Shown: positions 25,007 through 35,412, counted from the stretch's first letter. The stretch is 64,000 nt of DNA from Sphingobacterium thalpophilum (GCF_038396785.1 NZ_CP151087.1:5456001-5520000), one strand, 5' to 3'. Notes: generated by a model from the sequence alone, not told the origin. A program made the numbers and translations.

Positions 25007-27619
25007 ATGAAAAAGTCTTTACTTTTTTTTGCCCTTGTTTTTGCTAGTTATAGTGCCGTTCAAGGTCAAACAGCAAATACTGGTTCAGTTTCAGGAGTTG
25101 TCAAAGAAGCTACTGGACAAACGGTTAAAGGAGCAACCATTAAAATTACCCACATCCCAAGTGGACAAGTAGTAAGTGGCTCAGCCGATGCCCAAGGAAA
25201 ATTTCAAATTTCAAATCTTCAAGAAGGAGGCCCCTACAAAGTAGAGGTAACTTACATTGGCGAGACACCTGTTGTTTTCGAAAACATCATGCTGAAATCG
25301 GGGGAATCGTTGAATATCAATCCAATTTTTACGGCTGGATCTTCAACAAATTTGGATGAGGTTGTTGTTGTCGGTCATGGGGTTATAGATATTGCGGCAG
25401 GAAGAAAGACACCGATTGCCGTTTCGACGATCCGTAAGCAGGATTTAGAGGAAAGGGTAGGAGCACAGGATATTACTTCAGCATTAGCTAATACCCCTTC
25501 GGTTTATATCACTGGTCAGGCAAAAGGTTTTGGTGAGTCTTCTATGACAACACGTGGTTTTGATCAGTCCAATACAGCATTTTTGTTGAATGGTCAGCCT
25601 ATCAATGGTATGGACAATGGAAGTGTATATTGGTCAAATTGGTCGGGACTTACAGATATTGCCTCTTTAGTGCAGATTCAACGTGGTTTGGGATCGTCTA
25701 AATTAGCGATTTCATCTGTCGGCGGAACCGTAAATTACGTGACACAATCCACTGCAATGAAAGAGGGTGGTTTTGTTCGTACCACTGTTGGTAACGATAT
25801 GTTTATGAAGGCAACGGTAGGTTACAATACCGGTCTGATGAAAAACGGCTTTGCTGTTTCGGCTATGTTTACACAGTGGTCAGGTAACGGTTATATGGAC
25901 CATACAGAAGGTGCTGGACAAAGTTATTTCTTGTCTGTTGGATATAAAGCGAATGAAAAGCACAACCTGAACTTTATGGTAACGGGTGCTCCACAGTGGC
26001 ACAACCAGGGGTATACCTCAAAATTGTCTAACTATCTCGCTAATGGCAGACGTTATAACGACAATTATAAGGATGCAAACGGCGTGATGATGAATGCACA
26101 AAAGAACTTTTATCATAAGCCAGTAGCCAACTTGAACTGGGACTGGACGATCGATGATAAATCATCTTTGTCAACTGTCGTTTACGCATCGTTAGCTGCT
26201 GGGGGTGGCCAATCCTTGCGAAGCGATAAATACAATACAGGCAAATATTTAGCTGCTGATGTGAACAATCACCAATGGTTTGGTATAGTTTCTAACTATA
26301 ATCGTAAGCTTTCAGAATCCTTGAATTTCAATGTCGGTTTTGATGTAAGGGATTATAAAGGTACACACTATCGTAAATTGACAGATCCACTTGGAAATAC
26401 AAATGGTGTTGTATTAGGCGGTAATGTTAATTTCCCTAATAAGCCATTGGTTACCAATACTTACTCAACAAACCCTTGGAAAGCTTTCTCAAGTAAACCT
26501 GATTCGCGTGAAGATCGCTTAGCTTGGGATTACAATCAATACATCCGTTACGGAGGTCTGTTCGGTCAATTGGAATATGCGAAAAATGGCTTTACGGCGT
26601 TTTTCCAAGGATCGGTTTCCGAACAACAAAACAAACGTTCTGATTATTTTCAATACACACCAGGTAATGAGGATTCTAAAGACGTGAACAACTTTGGCTA
26701 CAATACGAAGGGTGGTGTAAGTTATACATTGGGACATCATAGTGTTTTTGGTAATGCGGGGTACTATTCCCGTCAACCTTATCAAAACAATATTTTCATG
26801 AATTTTGCAAATGATATTAATGAAAATGCTGAAAATGAAAAAATCCTTGGTTTAGAGGCTGGTTATAAATTTGCTTCTCGATTCTTGGATGTGAATGTGA
26901 ATGTTTACCGCACAACTTGGGAAAATCGTGTTACGGGTAGTTCGAGTTTAGCGACGGCAGATGATGTGAAAAAATACAATCCAACAAATGATCCTGGTAT
27001 TTTGGTCGAAGGTGCCTATTTATATACAACAAATTACGGTGTAAAACAGGTGCATAGAGGGGTAGAAGTTGATTTTGAGGCCCGCCCAATCGAAAAATTA
27101 AGCTTAACAGGGTTTTTATCGATAGGTGACTGGAAATACGATGGCGCAGTAAACTCTGTTATACGTAACGATAACCGCGTCGAATTGGGACGTTCTCAGG
27201 TTAATTTAACCGGTGAACATGTTGGTAACGCAGCGCAAACTTCTTATGGATTTGGTGCTAAATATAAAGTGTTTAAGGGTTTGTCTGTTGACGCAAACTA
27301 CAGATATTATGAGCGTTTGTATGCATCGAATTATCGTAGAGAAGTAATAGATGGCCAAACTTATGGACGCTATATGAAATTACCGTCTTTTAATCTGTTG
27401 GATGCCGGTCTTTCTTACAATGTCAAAGTAAGTGACAAGAACAGTATGAGTTTCCGTGTCAACATGAACAATGTGTTGAATAAGTTCTATATTTCGGAAG
27501 CTACTTCGAGTAACTTGGTGACAGATGTGAACAATACTTGGAATGGTATTGACACTTCCAATTTTGTTTTGATCGGACAGGGTAGAACTTGGAATGCATC
27601 GGTGAAATTTACATTCTAA
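25007..27619 (+). CDS. TonB-dependent receptor
   Basis: 870 aa from ATG 25007, chosen for its signal peptide (MKKSLLFFALVFASYSAVQGQ) and because a predicted promoter overlaps the longer frame. Order: signal peptide; carboxypeptidase-like regulatory domain about 25-115 (GSVSGVVKEATGQTVKGATI); TonB-box-like DEVVVVG; plug with DITSALANTPSVYITG, TTRGFDQSNTAFLLNG and SSVGGTVNYVT; barrel ending in WNASVKFTF. The barrel is rich in aromatics. It is close to receptors of unknown ligand, not clearly SusC. No SusD partner follows. A strong terminator follows the stop, so it is monocistronic. Confidence 0.9.
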   Translation: MKKSLLFFALVFASYSAVQGQTANTGSVSGVVKEATGQTVKGATIKITHIPSGQVVSGSADAQGKFQISNLQEGGPYKVEVTYIGETPVVFENIMLKSGESLNINPIFTAGSSTNLDEVVVVGHGVIDIAAGRKTPIAVSTIRKQDLEERVGAQDITSALANTPSVYITGQAKGFGESSMTTRGFDQSNTAFLLNGQPINGMDNGSVYWSNWSGLTDIASLVQIQRGLGSSKLAISSVGGTVNYVTQSTAMKEGGFVRTTVGNDMFMKATVGYNTGLMKNGFAVSAMFTQWSGNGYMDHTEGAGQSYFLSVGYKANEKHNLNFMVTGAPQWHNQGYTSKLSNYLANGRRYNDNYKDANGVMMNAQKNFYHKPVANLNWDWTIDDKSSLSTVVYASLAAGGGQSLRSDKYNTGKYLAADVNNHQWFGIVSNYNRKLSESLNFNVGFDVRDYKGTHYRKLTDPLGNTNGVVLGGNVNFPNKPLVTNTYSTNPWKAFSSKPDSREDRLAWDYNQYIRYGGLFGQLEYAKNGFTAFFQGSVSEQQNKRSDYFQYTPGNEDSKDVNNFGYNTKGGVSYTLGHHSVFGNAGYYSRQPYQNNIFMNFANDINENAENEKILGLEAGYKFASRFLDVNVNVYRTTWENRVTGSSSLATADDVKKYNPTNDPGILVEGAYLYTTNYGVKQVHRGVEVDFEARPIEKLSLTGFLSIGDWKYDGAVNSVIRNDNRVELGRSQVNLTGEHVGNAAQTSYGFGAKYKVFKGLSVDANYRYYERLYASNYRREVIDGQTYGRYMKLPSFNLLDAGLSYNVKVSDKNSMSFRVNMNNVLNKFYISEATSSNLVTDVNNTWNGIDTSNFVLIGQGRTWNASVKFTF

Positions 27620-27638
27620 TAAGATTTACGTCGAATAC

Positions 27639-27672
27639 AAAAGGCCCACAATTATTTTGTGGGCCTTTTTTT
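27639..27672 (+). terminator. Intrinsic terminator of the TonB receptor gene
   Basis: Stem AAAAGGCCCACA / TGTGGGCCTTTT followed by a T-tract; strong canonical hairpin. Confidence 0.9.
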
Positions 27673-27721
27673 GTTTTTTAATAAAAACTTAATAATTTTA
27701 GGTGATCTAATTGTCAACCTG

Positions 27722-28105
27722 ATGTTGCATAAATTAATTTGTCTGGAAAATTTACAGATCGGTACTGTCCATTTTTCTGCTTTTGTTGTTAATTTGGATG
27801 GTGGAAATACAGGCTTTGCTTTATTTATTAACCAAGAAAATGACCCAATCTTTATTTTTCGAAAAGAAAAGAAAAATGAGGTATCTTTCCATGTAAATGA
27901 AGAGCAATTCTTTTGGATTGTAAAAAACAGCCAGTTTACACCAGGAGAACGTCAAGACTTTTTTGCTGAATTTGTTGAATTCCTGCGTTTGATGGAAGAG
28001 AAGGTTTCCAATTATGTTTTCAAAAAGGAAAAATTAATCAAATTTACAAATTCGAGGGATATTGTCCGCTATAAATACTTATACCTGACAGGTGAAATTA
28101 GTTGA
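27722..28105 (+). CDS. Hypothetical protein upstream of TPR gene
   Basis: 127 aa from ATG 27722; the longer frame starts inside the preceding terminator and is rejected. Not recognised. It looks like a soluble mixed alpha/beta protein (VVNLDGGNTGFALFINQ, DPIFIFRKEKKNEVSFHVNEEQFFWIVKN). It shares strand and close spacing (49 bp) with the TPR protein and may be co-transcribed. No cysteine pairs, signal peptide or membrane segment. Confidence 0.6.
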   Translation: MLHKLICLENLQIGTVHFSAFVVNLDGGNTGFALFINQENDPIFIFRKEKKNEVSFHVNEEQFFWIVKNSQFTPGERQDFFAEFVEFLRLMEEKVSNYVFKKEKLIKFTNSRDIVRYKYLYLTGEIS

Positions 28106-28154
28106 TAAGAATACCCGATTATAATACCTGATCTCCCGTTAGATTTCTTTTGTA

Positions 28155-29375
28155 ATGAAATTTAGCTTAGTTTTGGGTATGAAGCATATGTTTTCAAATC
28201 TAGCTGTTATTCTACAAAACAATACTTTTGTGGAATCAGATTTTACACTGCCGGTACCCGTACTTCTTGCTAAGTTTTCTTTTTTACCTATTTCATCATT
28301 TTTTCCGGAAGCGAGTTCATCTTTTTCCGCTGATTGGCTAGATACCGTCCAACAGAGCGCGATTAGATCTATATTAGAAGGATTTAATGTCGGAATCAGT
28401 GGCGATGGCAATCCTGTCGCTTTACTTGAGCAGGCGATTGCTTTGACCAATCATGCACTTGCCTATAGCTATTTGGGGCTTTATTATTTTAAAATAGCGG
28501 CATATGACCAAGCTATTGCAACGTTTACAAGCGCAATCGAACAGTATAAAGAGGAGCCATTTTTTTATGCGAGCCGTTGTTTAGTTTATCGACTCATCGA
28601 TGAAGACGAAGGTGCTTTCTATGATTATCAGATTGCCAAGAGACTGGATTTTAATTACCATAGTGTATTGGAATGGGCGGAGAATCAAGCTGAACTCACT
28701 TACTTTGAGGCCGATAATTTGGTTATTCAAGAGCTGGAATCGAAGCCAAAGCAGCTGAGTACTGACGAAATAAATTCATTGGGACTTGAATATGTTCATT
28801 GCTATAGCTATCTAAAAGCAATCGGTCTTTATTCTTCTGCGATTGCGGAATCCGATAACAAGGATAGCAACCTGTTTGTTTTTAGAGGAAGTTTGTACCT
28901 GAAATTGACCTGTTTTGAATTGGCATTGTCTGATTTCAATCAGGCTATTGCTCTTGATGAGAATCGTTCTGCCGCCTATATATTTCGGGCTAAAGTGTTT
29001 GAATCCTATCGTAATTACCAAAGTGCGCTGGAAGACTATGCCAAAGCGGAGGAAATAGATCGTGATTCATCGATCGTTTACGAAGAAAGGGCATCTTTGT
29101 TTGAGCGATTGGGAAATTTTGAGGAAGCATTATTGGATTTTGACCGCCTTGTTACGCTCAATCCGGAAGATTTTTATGTGTATTCATTACGGGCCGATTT
29201 GAATGAAAAGTTGGAGGATTTACCAGGCGCACTGGCAGATTACTCGAAAGCGATCGATTTGAATCCATATTATTCTGATTTGTATTCGTATCGCGCAGCA
29301 ATTCGTGAAAAATTGGGTGATCCTATCGGGGCAAAAGCCGACCTGGATAAATTCAATGAATTGGAAGATGAATAA
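28155..29375 (+). CDS. Tetratricopeptide repeat protein
   Basis: 406 aa. After about 90 residues of non-repeat N-terminus there are tandem 34-residue TPR units: ALAYSYLGLYYFKIAAYDQAI, SNLFVFRGSLYLKLTCFELAL, SAAYIFRAKVFESYRNYQSAL, SIVYEERASLFERLGNFEEAL, DFYVYSLRADLNEKLEDLPGAL and YSDLYSYRAAIREKLGDPIGA. These form a scaffold for protein binding. No signal peptide. The stop codon is one base from the left end of the insertion sequence, so its native 3' flank has been replaced and its C-terminus may have been trimmed. Confidence 0.85.
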   Translation: MKFSLVLGMKHMFSNLAVILQNNTFVESDFTLPVPVLLAKFSFLPISSFFPEASSSFSADWLDTVQQSAIRSILEGFNVGISGDGNPVALLEQAIALTNHALAYSYLGLYYFKIAAYDQAIATFTSAIEQYKEEPFFYASRCLVYRLIDEDEGAFYDYQIAKRLDFNYHSVLEWAENQAELTYFEADNLVIQELESKPKQLSTDEINSLGLEYVHCYSYLKAIGLYSSAIAESDNKDSNLFVFRGSLYLKLTCFELALSDFNQAIALDENRSAAYIFRAKVFESYRNYQSALEDYAKAEEIDRDSSIVYEERASLFERLGNFEEALLDFDRLVTLNPEDFYVYSLRADLNEKLEDLPGALADYSKAIDLNPYYSDLYSYRAAIREKLGDPIGAKADLDKFNELEDE

Positions 29376-31151
29376 AAAAGAGGCTGTCTCAAAAAGGCAG
29401 TCTCTTTTTTTGCATTATCTAAGGTTTATTATTTGTTTTAACGGTTTGATTTTCATATATTTATAGTGTAAACAAAAAGGATATATGCCATCTCAAAGAG
29501 CTACTTTTAAGCCTTACTATCAGGACCAGATCATGGCCATTCCTCCAACTTTGGACGAACTGGTGTCCAAAGGTCATCCGGTACGTATCGTTAACGATGT
29601 AATCAACCGGATCAACATCCAGTCCCTATTGGACGCTTATAAGATAAAAGGCTGCTCCAGTTATCATCCGCAGATGTTGTTGAAAGTTTTGGTGTTTGGC
29701 TACGTAAGCAATGTCTACAGCAGTCGCAAATTGGAAACGGCGTGCCGGGAGAACATCAATTTCATGTGGCTGAGCGGCATGAGCTATCCCGACCACAATA
29801 CCATCAACAGATTTCGAGGCGTTCGTTTGAAAGAAGCACTTCGTTGTGTATTTGAAGAAGTTGTCAAACTCCTGTCCGAAGAAGGTCTGCTGAGTATAGA
29901 AGATGTTTACACCGATGGCACCAAGATTGAAGCCAATGCTAACAAATACACCTTTGTCTGGAAAAAAGCTATCCAGACCAATAAGGAGAAGATGAAAGCT
30001 GCCTTAAAAGATATTTGGGAATACGCCCAAAGTATCGCCAAAGCAGAGGACAACCTTCCGGAACCTCCCGATCTGACAACAATTGACCGCGAAAAAGTTC
30101 AGGCTACTGTCGATAACCTGAACCGGGTCTTGTCCGATAAACCTTCGGTAAGCAAGAAGATGAGGGCAAAGTTGCGCTATGCGACTAAAAACTACCCGGC
30201 CAAGATTGTTCAATATGAAGAGCAGGAAGTAACGCTTGGAGATAGAAATAGTTATAGCAAGACAGATCCCGATGCTACTTTTATGCGCATGAAAGAGGAT
30301 CATATGAAAAATGGCCAGCTCAAACCAGGTTATAACATTCAGATATCTACTTCCAATCAATACATCGTCAATTACACCATACATCCCAACCCCACAGATA
30401 CCACAACGCTACCCGGTCATCTGGCACAACATGAGGCGAGCTTTGGGGAAATACTGAAAACCATTACCGCAGATGCTGGCTATGGCAGCCAGGAGAACTA
30501 TGCGTTACTAGAAGGGAAAAACATTGGGGCCTATGTGAAATATGGTATGTTTGACAAGGAGCAGAAAAAGAGTTATTCGGGCAAGAAGCCATTCTCCGTT
30601 GATAAACTACATTATAACCCTGCAAAAGATTGCTATATCTGTCCAATGGGACAGGAAATGAACTGCATAGGTCTATTTACACAAAAGACCTCCACAGGTT
30701 TCGAGCAAAAAATAAAAAGATATCAGGCAAAAAACTGCACAAACTGCCCATTGAACGGTGCTTGCCACAAATCACAGGGCAATAGAATCATCCAGATAAA
30801 TGAACAGCTTGAGGCTTATAAAGACAGAGCATACGGATTGCTTAACAGCGATGTCGGTATAGCCAAAAGAAAACAGCGATGTCACGATGTCGAACCAGTC
30901 TTTGGAAACATAAAACAGAACCACGGGTTCCGAAGATTTATGCTCCGCGGTAAGGAAAAAGTGTCCATAGAATGGGGTTTATTGGCTATAGCGCAAAATC
31001 TAAGGAAAAAAGCAGCTTAAAAAGCTACTTTTTGTTCTTTTTCTTCCCAAATGAACAGTTCTGTGAAATAATCAACAAACAACTCACAAATCTATCGCAT
31101 AGCCATATTTAATAAAAAAGCTGCCTCAATAAATTTGAGACAGCTTCTTTT
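29376..31151 (+). mobile_element. IS1182-family insertion sequence
   Basis: 1776 bp containing one intact transposase. The ends are 18-bp imperfect inverted repeats, AAAAGAGGCTGTCTCAAA (29376-29393) and TTTGAGACAGCTTCTTTT (31134-31151), one mismatch. Each end also folds on itself (left with AGGCAGTCTCTTTTTTT, right with AAAAAAGCTGCCTCA), giving terminator-like hairpins that would insulate the element. No clear target duplication can be set because the flanks are A/T-rich. It inserted directly after the TPR gene. Confidence 0.85.
29485..31020 (+). CDS. IS1182 family transposase
   Basis: 511 aa DDE transposase. N-terminal DUF772-type domain (IPPTLDELVSKGHPVRIVNDVI, LLKVLVFGYVSNVYSSRKLE, MSYPDHNTINRFRG), first catalytic region VYTDGTKIEANANKY, second TITADAGYGSQENYALLE, zinc-finger-like cysteines (CYICPMGQEMNC, CTNCPLNGACHK) and the last acidic block RCHDVEPVFGNIKQNHGFRRF. 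No interruption, so it is probably active. Upstream AT-rich stretch of 90 bp contains its promoter. Confidence 0.95.
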   Translation: MPSQRATFKPYYQDQIMAIPPTLDELVSKGHPVRIVNDVINRINIQSLLDAYKIKGCSSYHPQMLLKVLVFGYVSNVYSSRKLETACRENINFMWLSGMSYPDHNTINRFRGVRLKEALRCVFEEVVKLLSEEGLLSIEDVYTDGTKIEANANKYTFVWKKAIQTNKEKMKAALKDIWEYAQSIAKAEDNLPEPPDLTTIDREKVQATVDNLNRVLSDKPSVSKKMRAKLRYATKNYPAKIVQYEEQEVTLGDRNSYSKTDPDATFMRMKEDHMKNGQLKPGYNIQISTSNQYIVNYTIHPNPTDTTTLPGHLAQHEASFGEILKTITADAGYGSQENYALLEGKNIGAYVKYGMFDKEQKKSYSGKKPFSVDKLHYNPAKDCYICPMGQEMNCIGLFTQKTSTGFEQKIKRYQAKNCTNCPLNGACHKSQGNRIIQINEQLEAYKDRAYGLLNSDVGIAKRKQRCHDVEPVFGNIKQNHGFRRFMLRGKEKVSIEWGLLAIAQNLRKKAA

Positions 31152-31179
31152 ATACCTGCTGCTCTAACTAGAGCACCCT

Positions 31180-32019
31180 TTACTTAATGATCCTTTTTAT
31201 CTTATTGGAACGGGTAATAAGTTTGTGCAATTTGTCATAATCCTCTGTGGCAATAGAATCGTGCAGGGATTGCAGCTGCTTGATATGTTCTTCGAGTACT
31301 TCGAGTACATTTTCGCGATTTTGCTTGAAAATAGGTGTCCACATATCGGGCGAACTTTTGGCAAGACGTACCGTAGATTCAAATCCCGAGCCCGCCAGCT
31401 CAAAGATACGTCCTTGAGATTTCTCTTTTTCCAATACCGTTAAGGCGAGGGCGAAAGAGGTCAGGTGAGAGATGTGGGATACATAAGCAGTGTGTACATC
31501 ATGTTCGTCAGCATTCATAAAACAGCTGCGCATCTCCAATTGGTCGGTGATGGCATCAGCGATTTCGAAAGCATCCTCATCAGTTTTAAATGCTTCGACA
31601 TACACCATCATCTTGCCTTTGAATAAGCCCGGTATTGCAGCCTCAGGCCCCGAATACTCGGTTCCGGCCATGGGATGGGCTGCAACGTAACGCCCCCGGT
31701 TAGGGTGATCCTTGATTTTGTTTAGAATATTTGTTTTTGTCGATCCCATGTCAATGACGACCTGATCTGTAACCAGATCCAAGATTTGAGGAACAACATG
31801 TAAAATGGCATCGACAGGAATTGTGAGCACCAATACTTTACAGCTCTTAATCGCATCTTCTAAGCTTGCTGTTTCGTCAATGAAGCCGATATGCATCGCT
31901 TTATCTAAGTTCTTTTGACTCTTATCTACACCGATAATTTTGTCGCAGAATTTTGTTTCTTTTAGGCGAATGGCAACTGAGCCGCCGATCAAGCCTACGC
32001 CTACAATGGCAATGTTCAT
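31180..32019 (-). CDS. tyrA: Prephenate dehydrogenase
   Basis: 279 aa. Rossmann GVGLIGGSVAIRLKE at 7-21 binds NAD; GSTKTNIL, AAHPMAGTEYSGPEAA (active-site His and substrate loop) and SHISHLTSFALAL are TyrA signatures. It converts prephenate to 4-hydroxyphenylpyruvate in tyrosine synthesis. No fused chorismate mutase or ACT domain, unlike enteric TyrA. It lies 130 bp after an aminotransferase on the same strand that could do the next step. Confidence 0.93.
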   Translation of the reverse strand: MNIAIVGVGLIGGSVAIRLKETKFCDKIIGVDKSQKNLDKAMHIGFIDETASLEDAIKSCKVLVLTIPVDAILHVVPQILDLVTDQVVIDMGSTKTNILNKIKDHPNRGRYVAAHPMAGTEYSGPEAAIPGLFKGKMMVYVEAFKTDEDAFEIADAITDQLEMRSCFMNADEHDVHTAYVSHISHLTSFALALTVLEKEKSQGRIFELAGSGFESTVRLAKSSPDMWTPIFKQNRENVLEVLEEHIKQLQSLHDSIATEDYDKLHKLITRSNKIKRIIK

Positions 32020-32150
32020 ATATAAACAATTATATTAAGCGTATTTTTGTTCAAATGTTATACACCGAACGTATTATACCCTGGTTGTTTGTCGATCAAT
32101 TATTCTATCGATAATTTCAAAGCAGTTAAGCTGCCCCGACATCGAATGTC

Positions 32151-33311
32151 TTAGAAATTATCTTTAATGCGCTGGATTGATTCTTTGAGCACCTCTACTG
32201 TGGCACAGAGACTGATGCGTATATATTGATCGCCTTTGTCTCCGAAAATTCCACCCGGTGTAATAAATACCCGTGATTTGTCCAAAACAGCATCGCTTAG
32301 CGCATAACCATCCTTATATTTTTCAGGGATGCGTGCCCATACAAATAGACCTACTTGGTCCTTTTGATAAGAACAGTCCAGTAAATCCATAATTTCATAC
32401 ACCTGTTGACGTCTTTCAGCGTAAATTTTGTTCAGATCAGCATACCAGGAGGCGTCAAGTTGTAAGGCTTTTGCCGCAGCCAGCTGAACAGGTAAAAACA
32501 TACCTGAGTCCATGTTGCTTTTGAAACGGAGTACTTGGTTTATACGTTCTTCGGCACCCACGAGCACACCAATTCGCCATCCCGCCATATTGGAAGACTT
32601 GCTCAGCGAATTCAATTCAATGGCCACATCTTTCGCGCCAGGGATACTCATAATGCTTCTTGGCGTATCTGTCAAAATAAAGCTATACGGATTATCGTGG
32701 CAAATCAGGATATTATACTCTTTAGCAAATTGAATCAGCTCTTGATAAAATGCATCGGGTGCCGAGGCACCTGTTGGCATATGAGGATAGTTTATCCACA
32801 TCAGTTTAACCTTTGACAAGTCTTGTTTTTTGAGCTCATTTAGATCGATAAGCCAATTTTTCTCTTGTGTAAGATTATAGGTAATCGCTTCAGCACCACT
32901 CAATCTCACTGCAGCCGCATAAGCTGGGTAGCCAGGATTGGGTATAAGCGCTTGGTCTCCTTCCTGAAGATAGGTCATACAGATGTGCACAATACCCTCT
33001 TTTGACCCTATCAAGGGTAATATTTCTGTATTGGGATTAAAAGTCGCGTTATAATAACGTTGATACCAATCTGCAACGGCTTGTCGTAGGGCGGGGGCGC
33101 CTTTATAATTTTGATAGCCATGCACATTTGGAAGTTGGGCATTCGTATTTAATGTCTCGATCACCTCCGGGTGTGGGGGCAAGTCTGGACTTCCAATTCC
33201 TAGGTTGATTACACGCGCACCCTGTTTGTTTAACTCATCTATTTCTCTTAATTTTTTGGAGAAATAATATTCTTCAGTATGCTGCAATCTTTTGGCAACG
33301 TCTATTTGCAT
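32151..33311 (-). CDS. PLP-dependent class I/II aminotransferase
   Basis: 386 aa fold-type I aminotransferase. PLP ligands: N174 in WINYPHMPTG, D206 and Y209 in CHDNPYS, Schiff-base lysine K238 in LNSLSKSSNMAGWRIG, and C-terminal Arg in YIRISLCAT for the substrate carboxylate. The sequence resembles the LL-diaminopimelate/aromatic aminotransferase branch; being next to tyrA, it may transaminate aromatic keto acids. Substrate assignment by neighbourhood only. Confidence 0.9.
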   Translation of the reverse strand: MQIDVAKRLQHTEEYYFSKKLREIDELNKQGARVINLGIGSPDLPPHPEVIETLNTNAQLPNVHGYQNYKGAPALRQAVADWYQRYYNATFNPNTEILPLIGSKEGIVHICMTYLQEGDQALIPNPGYPAYAAAVRLSGAEAITYNLTQEKNWLIDLNELKKQDLSKVKLMWINYPHMPTGASAPDAFYQELIQFAKEYNILICHDNPYSFILTDTPRSIMSIPGAKDVAIELNSLSKSSNMAGWRIGVLVGAEERINQVLRFKSNMDSGMFLPVQLAAAKALQLDASWYADLNKIYAERRQQVYEIMDLLDCSYQKDQVGLFVWARIPEKYKDGYALSDAVLDKSRVFITPGGIFGDKGDQYIRISLCATVEVLKESIQRIKDNF

Positions 33312-33576
33312 TTTATTTTAATAAATTTGGTATTTGAATAAGGCTAAATTAGGGAATTATCTATTAAAAGGAGATTTTTTTATCGATTTTTCAAGCTGAA
33401 CAAGCTGGATGCTTTAGTCTTGAGATGCAACAATTTTATAGTCCCTTACCAGGATATGTGCTTTTCTTGATTAATTTGTTATTTTTGTTCAATTTCCTCG
33501 TCAAAAATCTGAAAGGTAGAGGAGAGACCGACGAATGACTTTTCGTATAAAGGTGATTTGTCTTAGTTCAAAATAA

Positions 33577-35412
33577 ATGAAAACATATTTTAGGCTCTTA
33601 TCGTTTGCTAAACCCATTGAGAAATTTGCAATCCCCTATGTAATTTGCACGCTGATCACGGTTATATTTAGCACCTTGAATTTAGCATTGCTTGCTCCAT
33701 TACTCCATACACTTTTTAAAACAGGAAAAGAAGCTTGTGAAGCTGCTGTTGAAGTCGTGAAACCTGAAACGTATACAGATATTTTAGGTTGGTTCAATTA
33801 CTATGCATCGGTAGCAAATGAGCAGTTTGGTGCCTATGGCGCATTGCAAAGGGTCTGTATTGCAATTGTGAGCTCCGTATTTATCAGTAATCTATTTCGC
33901 TACTTCTGCCAGCGTATTATGGAGAATTTCCGTATTCATACGTTGCTCAAATTGCGTAGAGCAGTATTTGACAGTGTAATGGACCTACATGTTGGTTATT
34001 TTACAGGACAGCGAAAAGGAGATATTGTTTCTAAAGTTGCGTCTGATGTACAAGTCGTGCAGTATTCTGTGACGGGCACTTTACAGGTGGTTTTTAAGGA
34101 ACCCCTGCAATTGATCGCCTATATTGTGATGCTATTTAATATCTCTGCACAATTGACATTCTTTTCACTCTTGGTCATTCCCGTCTCTGCATTTTTTATC
34201 GCAAGAATCGTTAAGAATCTCAAAAGTCAAGCGCATGCAGCACAGGAGTCCTATGGAAATATGATTTCCTATTTGGACGAAGCATTGTCTGGGATTAAGA
34301 TTATCAAAGCTTTCAATGCAGTCTCCTTTATTAAGAACAGGTTTCATAATGAGAACGAACGTTACGCAAATATTGGCCGTTCCATGGCCAAAAGACAACA
34401 GTTAAGTTCACCTGTTTCCGAATTGCTGGGGGTAATTATGGTGGCTATTATTCTTTTGTATGGCGGTCATTTGGTGCTTTCAGGTGACCAGAGTTTAACT
34501 GCTCCGGCATTTATTGCCTATATCGCTATTTTTTCACAGGTGATGCGTCCGGCAAAGGCGCTAACAGATTCTTTTAGCGGTATTCATAATGGTCTAGCTG
34601 CGGGTGAACGCGTATTGGAACTGATCGATGAAAAGACGGAAGTGAAAGATCGCGCCGACGCGAAGCTTGTGAAAAGCTTTGAGAAGAATATCGTATTTAA
34701 CCAGGTCAATTTTTCGTATAGCAAAGATAAAGAGATTCTCCAGAACATCGATTTGACTATAGAAAAAGGGAAGGTCGTTGCATTGGTAGGGCCTTCAGGT
34801 GGAGGGAAATCAACTTTGGTTGATTTGATTCCACGCTTTATGGACGTCACTGGAGGGCAAATTTTGTTTGACGGTACTGATTTACGGGATTTAAACCAGG
34901 ATTCTTTACGGGACATGATCGGTGTCGTCAATCAGGAGTCTATTTTGTTTAATGATACGATCTTCAATAATATAGCATTTGCTAATCTTTCTGCCAGCCA
35001 GGAAGAGGTTGAAGCCGCTGCACGGATTGCCAATGCGCATGAATTTATTTTGAAAACAGAACATGGTTATCAGACCAACATTGGTGATCGGGGCGGTAAA
35101 TTATCGGGTGGCCAACGCCAGCGGATCTGTATCGCACGGGCTGTTTTAAAGAATCCACCGATCATGCTTCTTGATGAGGCGACTTCTGCGCTAGATACCG
35201 AATCTGAAAAATTGGTACAGGACTCATTATATAAATTAATGGACAATAGAACGACAGTTGTCATTGCCCACCGCTTAAGTACCATTCAGAATGCGGATAT
35301 AATTGTGGTTATTGAAGCCGGAAAGATTGTAGAAGTAGGTAGCCATAGTGAGCTGATACAACGTGAAGGATTATACCGCAAATTAATCGAGATGCAACAA
35401 TTTACAGATTAG
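33577..35412 (+). CDS. ABC transporter, fused permease and ATPase (MsbA-like)
   Basis: 611 aa exporter half-transporter: six-helix membrane domain in about residues 1-325, nucleotide-binding domain about 345-605 with Walker A GPSGGGKST (about 405-413), Q-loop GVVNQES, signature LSGGQRQR (about 509), Walker B IMLLDEATSALD and switch AHRLST. In Bacteroidota this group includes lipid A or lipid flippases. Start chosen at ATG 33577; an aromatic-rich hydrophobic helix follows. It functions as a homodimer or with an unlinked partner. Confidence 0.92.
   Translation: MKTYFRLLSFAKPIEKFAIPYVICTLITVIFSTLNLALLAPLLHTLFKTGKEACEAAVEVVKPETYTDILGWFNYYASVANEQFGAYGALQRVCIAIVSSVFISNLFRYFCQRIMENFRIHTLLKLRRAVFDSVMDLHVGYFTGQRKGDIVSKVASDVQVVQYSVTGTLQVVFKEPLQLIAYIVMLFNISAQLTFFSLLVIPVSAFFIARIVKNLKSQAHAAQESYGNMISYLDEALSGIKIIKAFNAVSFIKNRFHNENERYANIGRSMAKRQQLSSPVSELLGVIMVAIILLYGGHLVLSGDQSLTAPAFIAYIAIFSQVMRPAKALTDSFSGIHNGLAAGERVLELIDEKTEVKDRADAKLVKSFEKNIVFNQVNFSYSKDKEILQNIDLTIEKGKVVALVGPSGGGKSTLVDLIPRFMDVTGGQILFDGTDLRDLNQDSLRDMIGVVNQESILFNDTIFNNIAFANLSASQEEVEAAARIANAHEFILKTEHGYQTNIGDRGGKLSGGQRQRICIARAVLKNPPIMLLDEATSALDTESEKLVQDSLYKLMDNRTTVVIAHRLSTIQNADIIVVIEAGKIVEVGSHSELIQREGLYRKLIEMQQFTD

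Noticed and set aside
27659..27721. Longer N-terminus for the small gene at 27722
   Set aside because: The added codons overlap the T-tract of the TonB receptor terminator.
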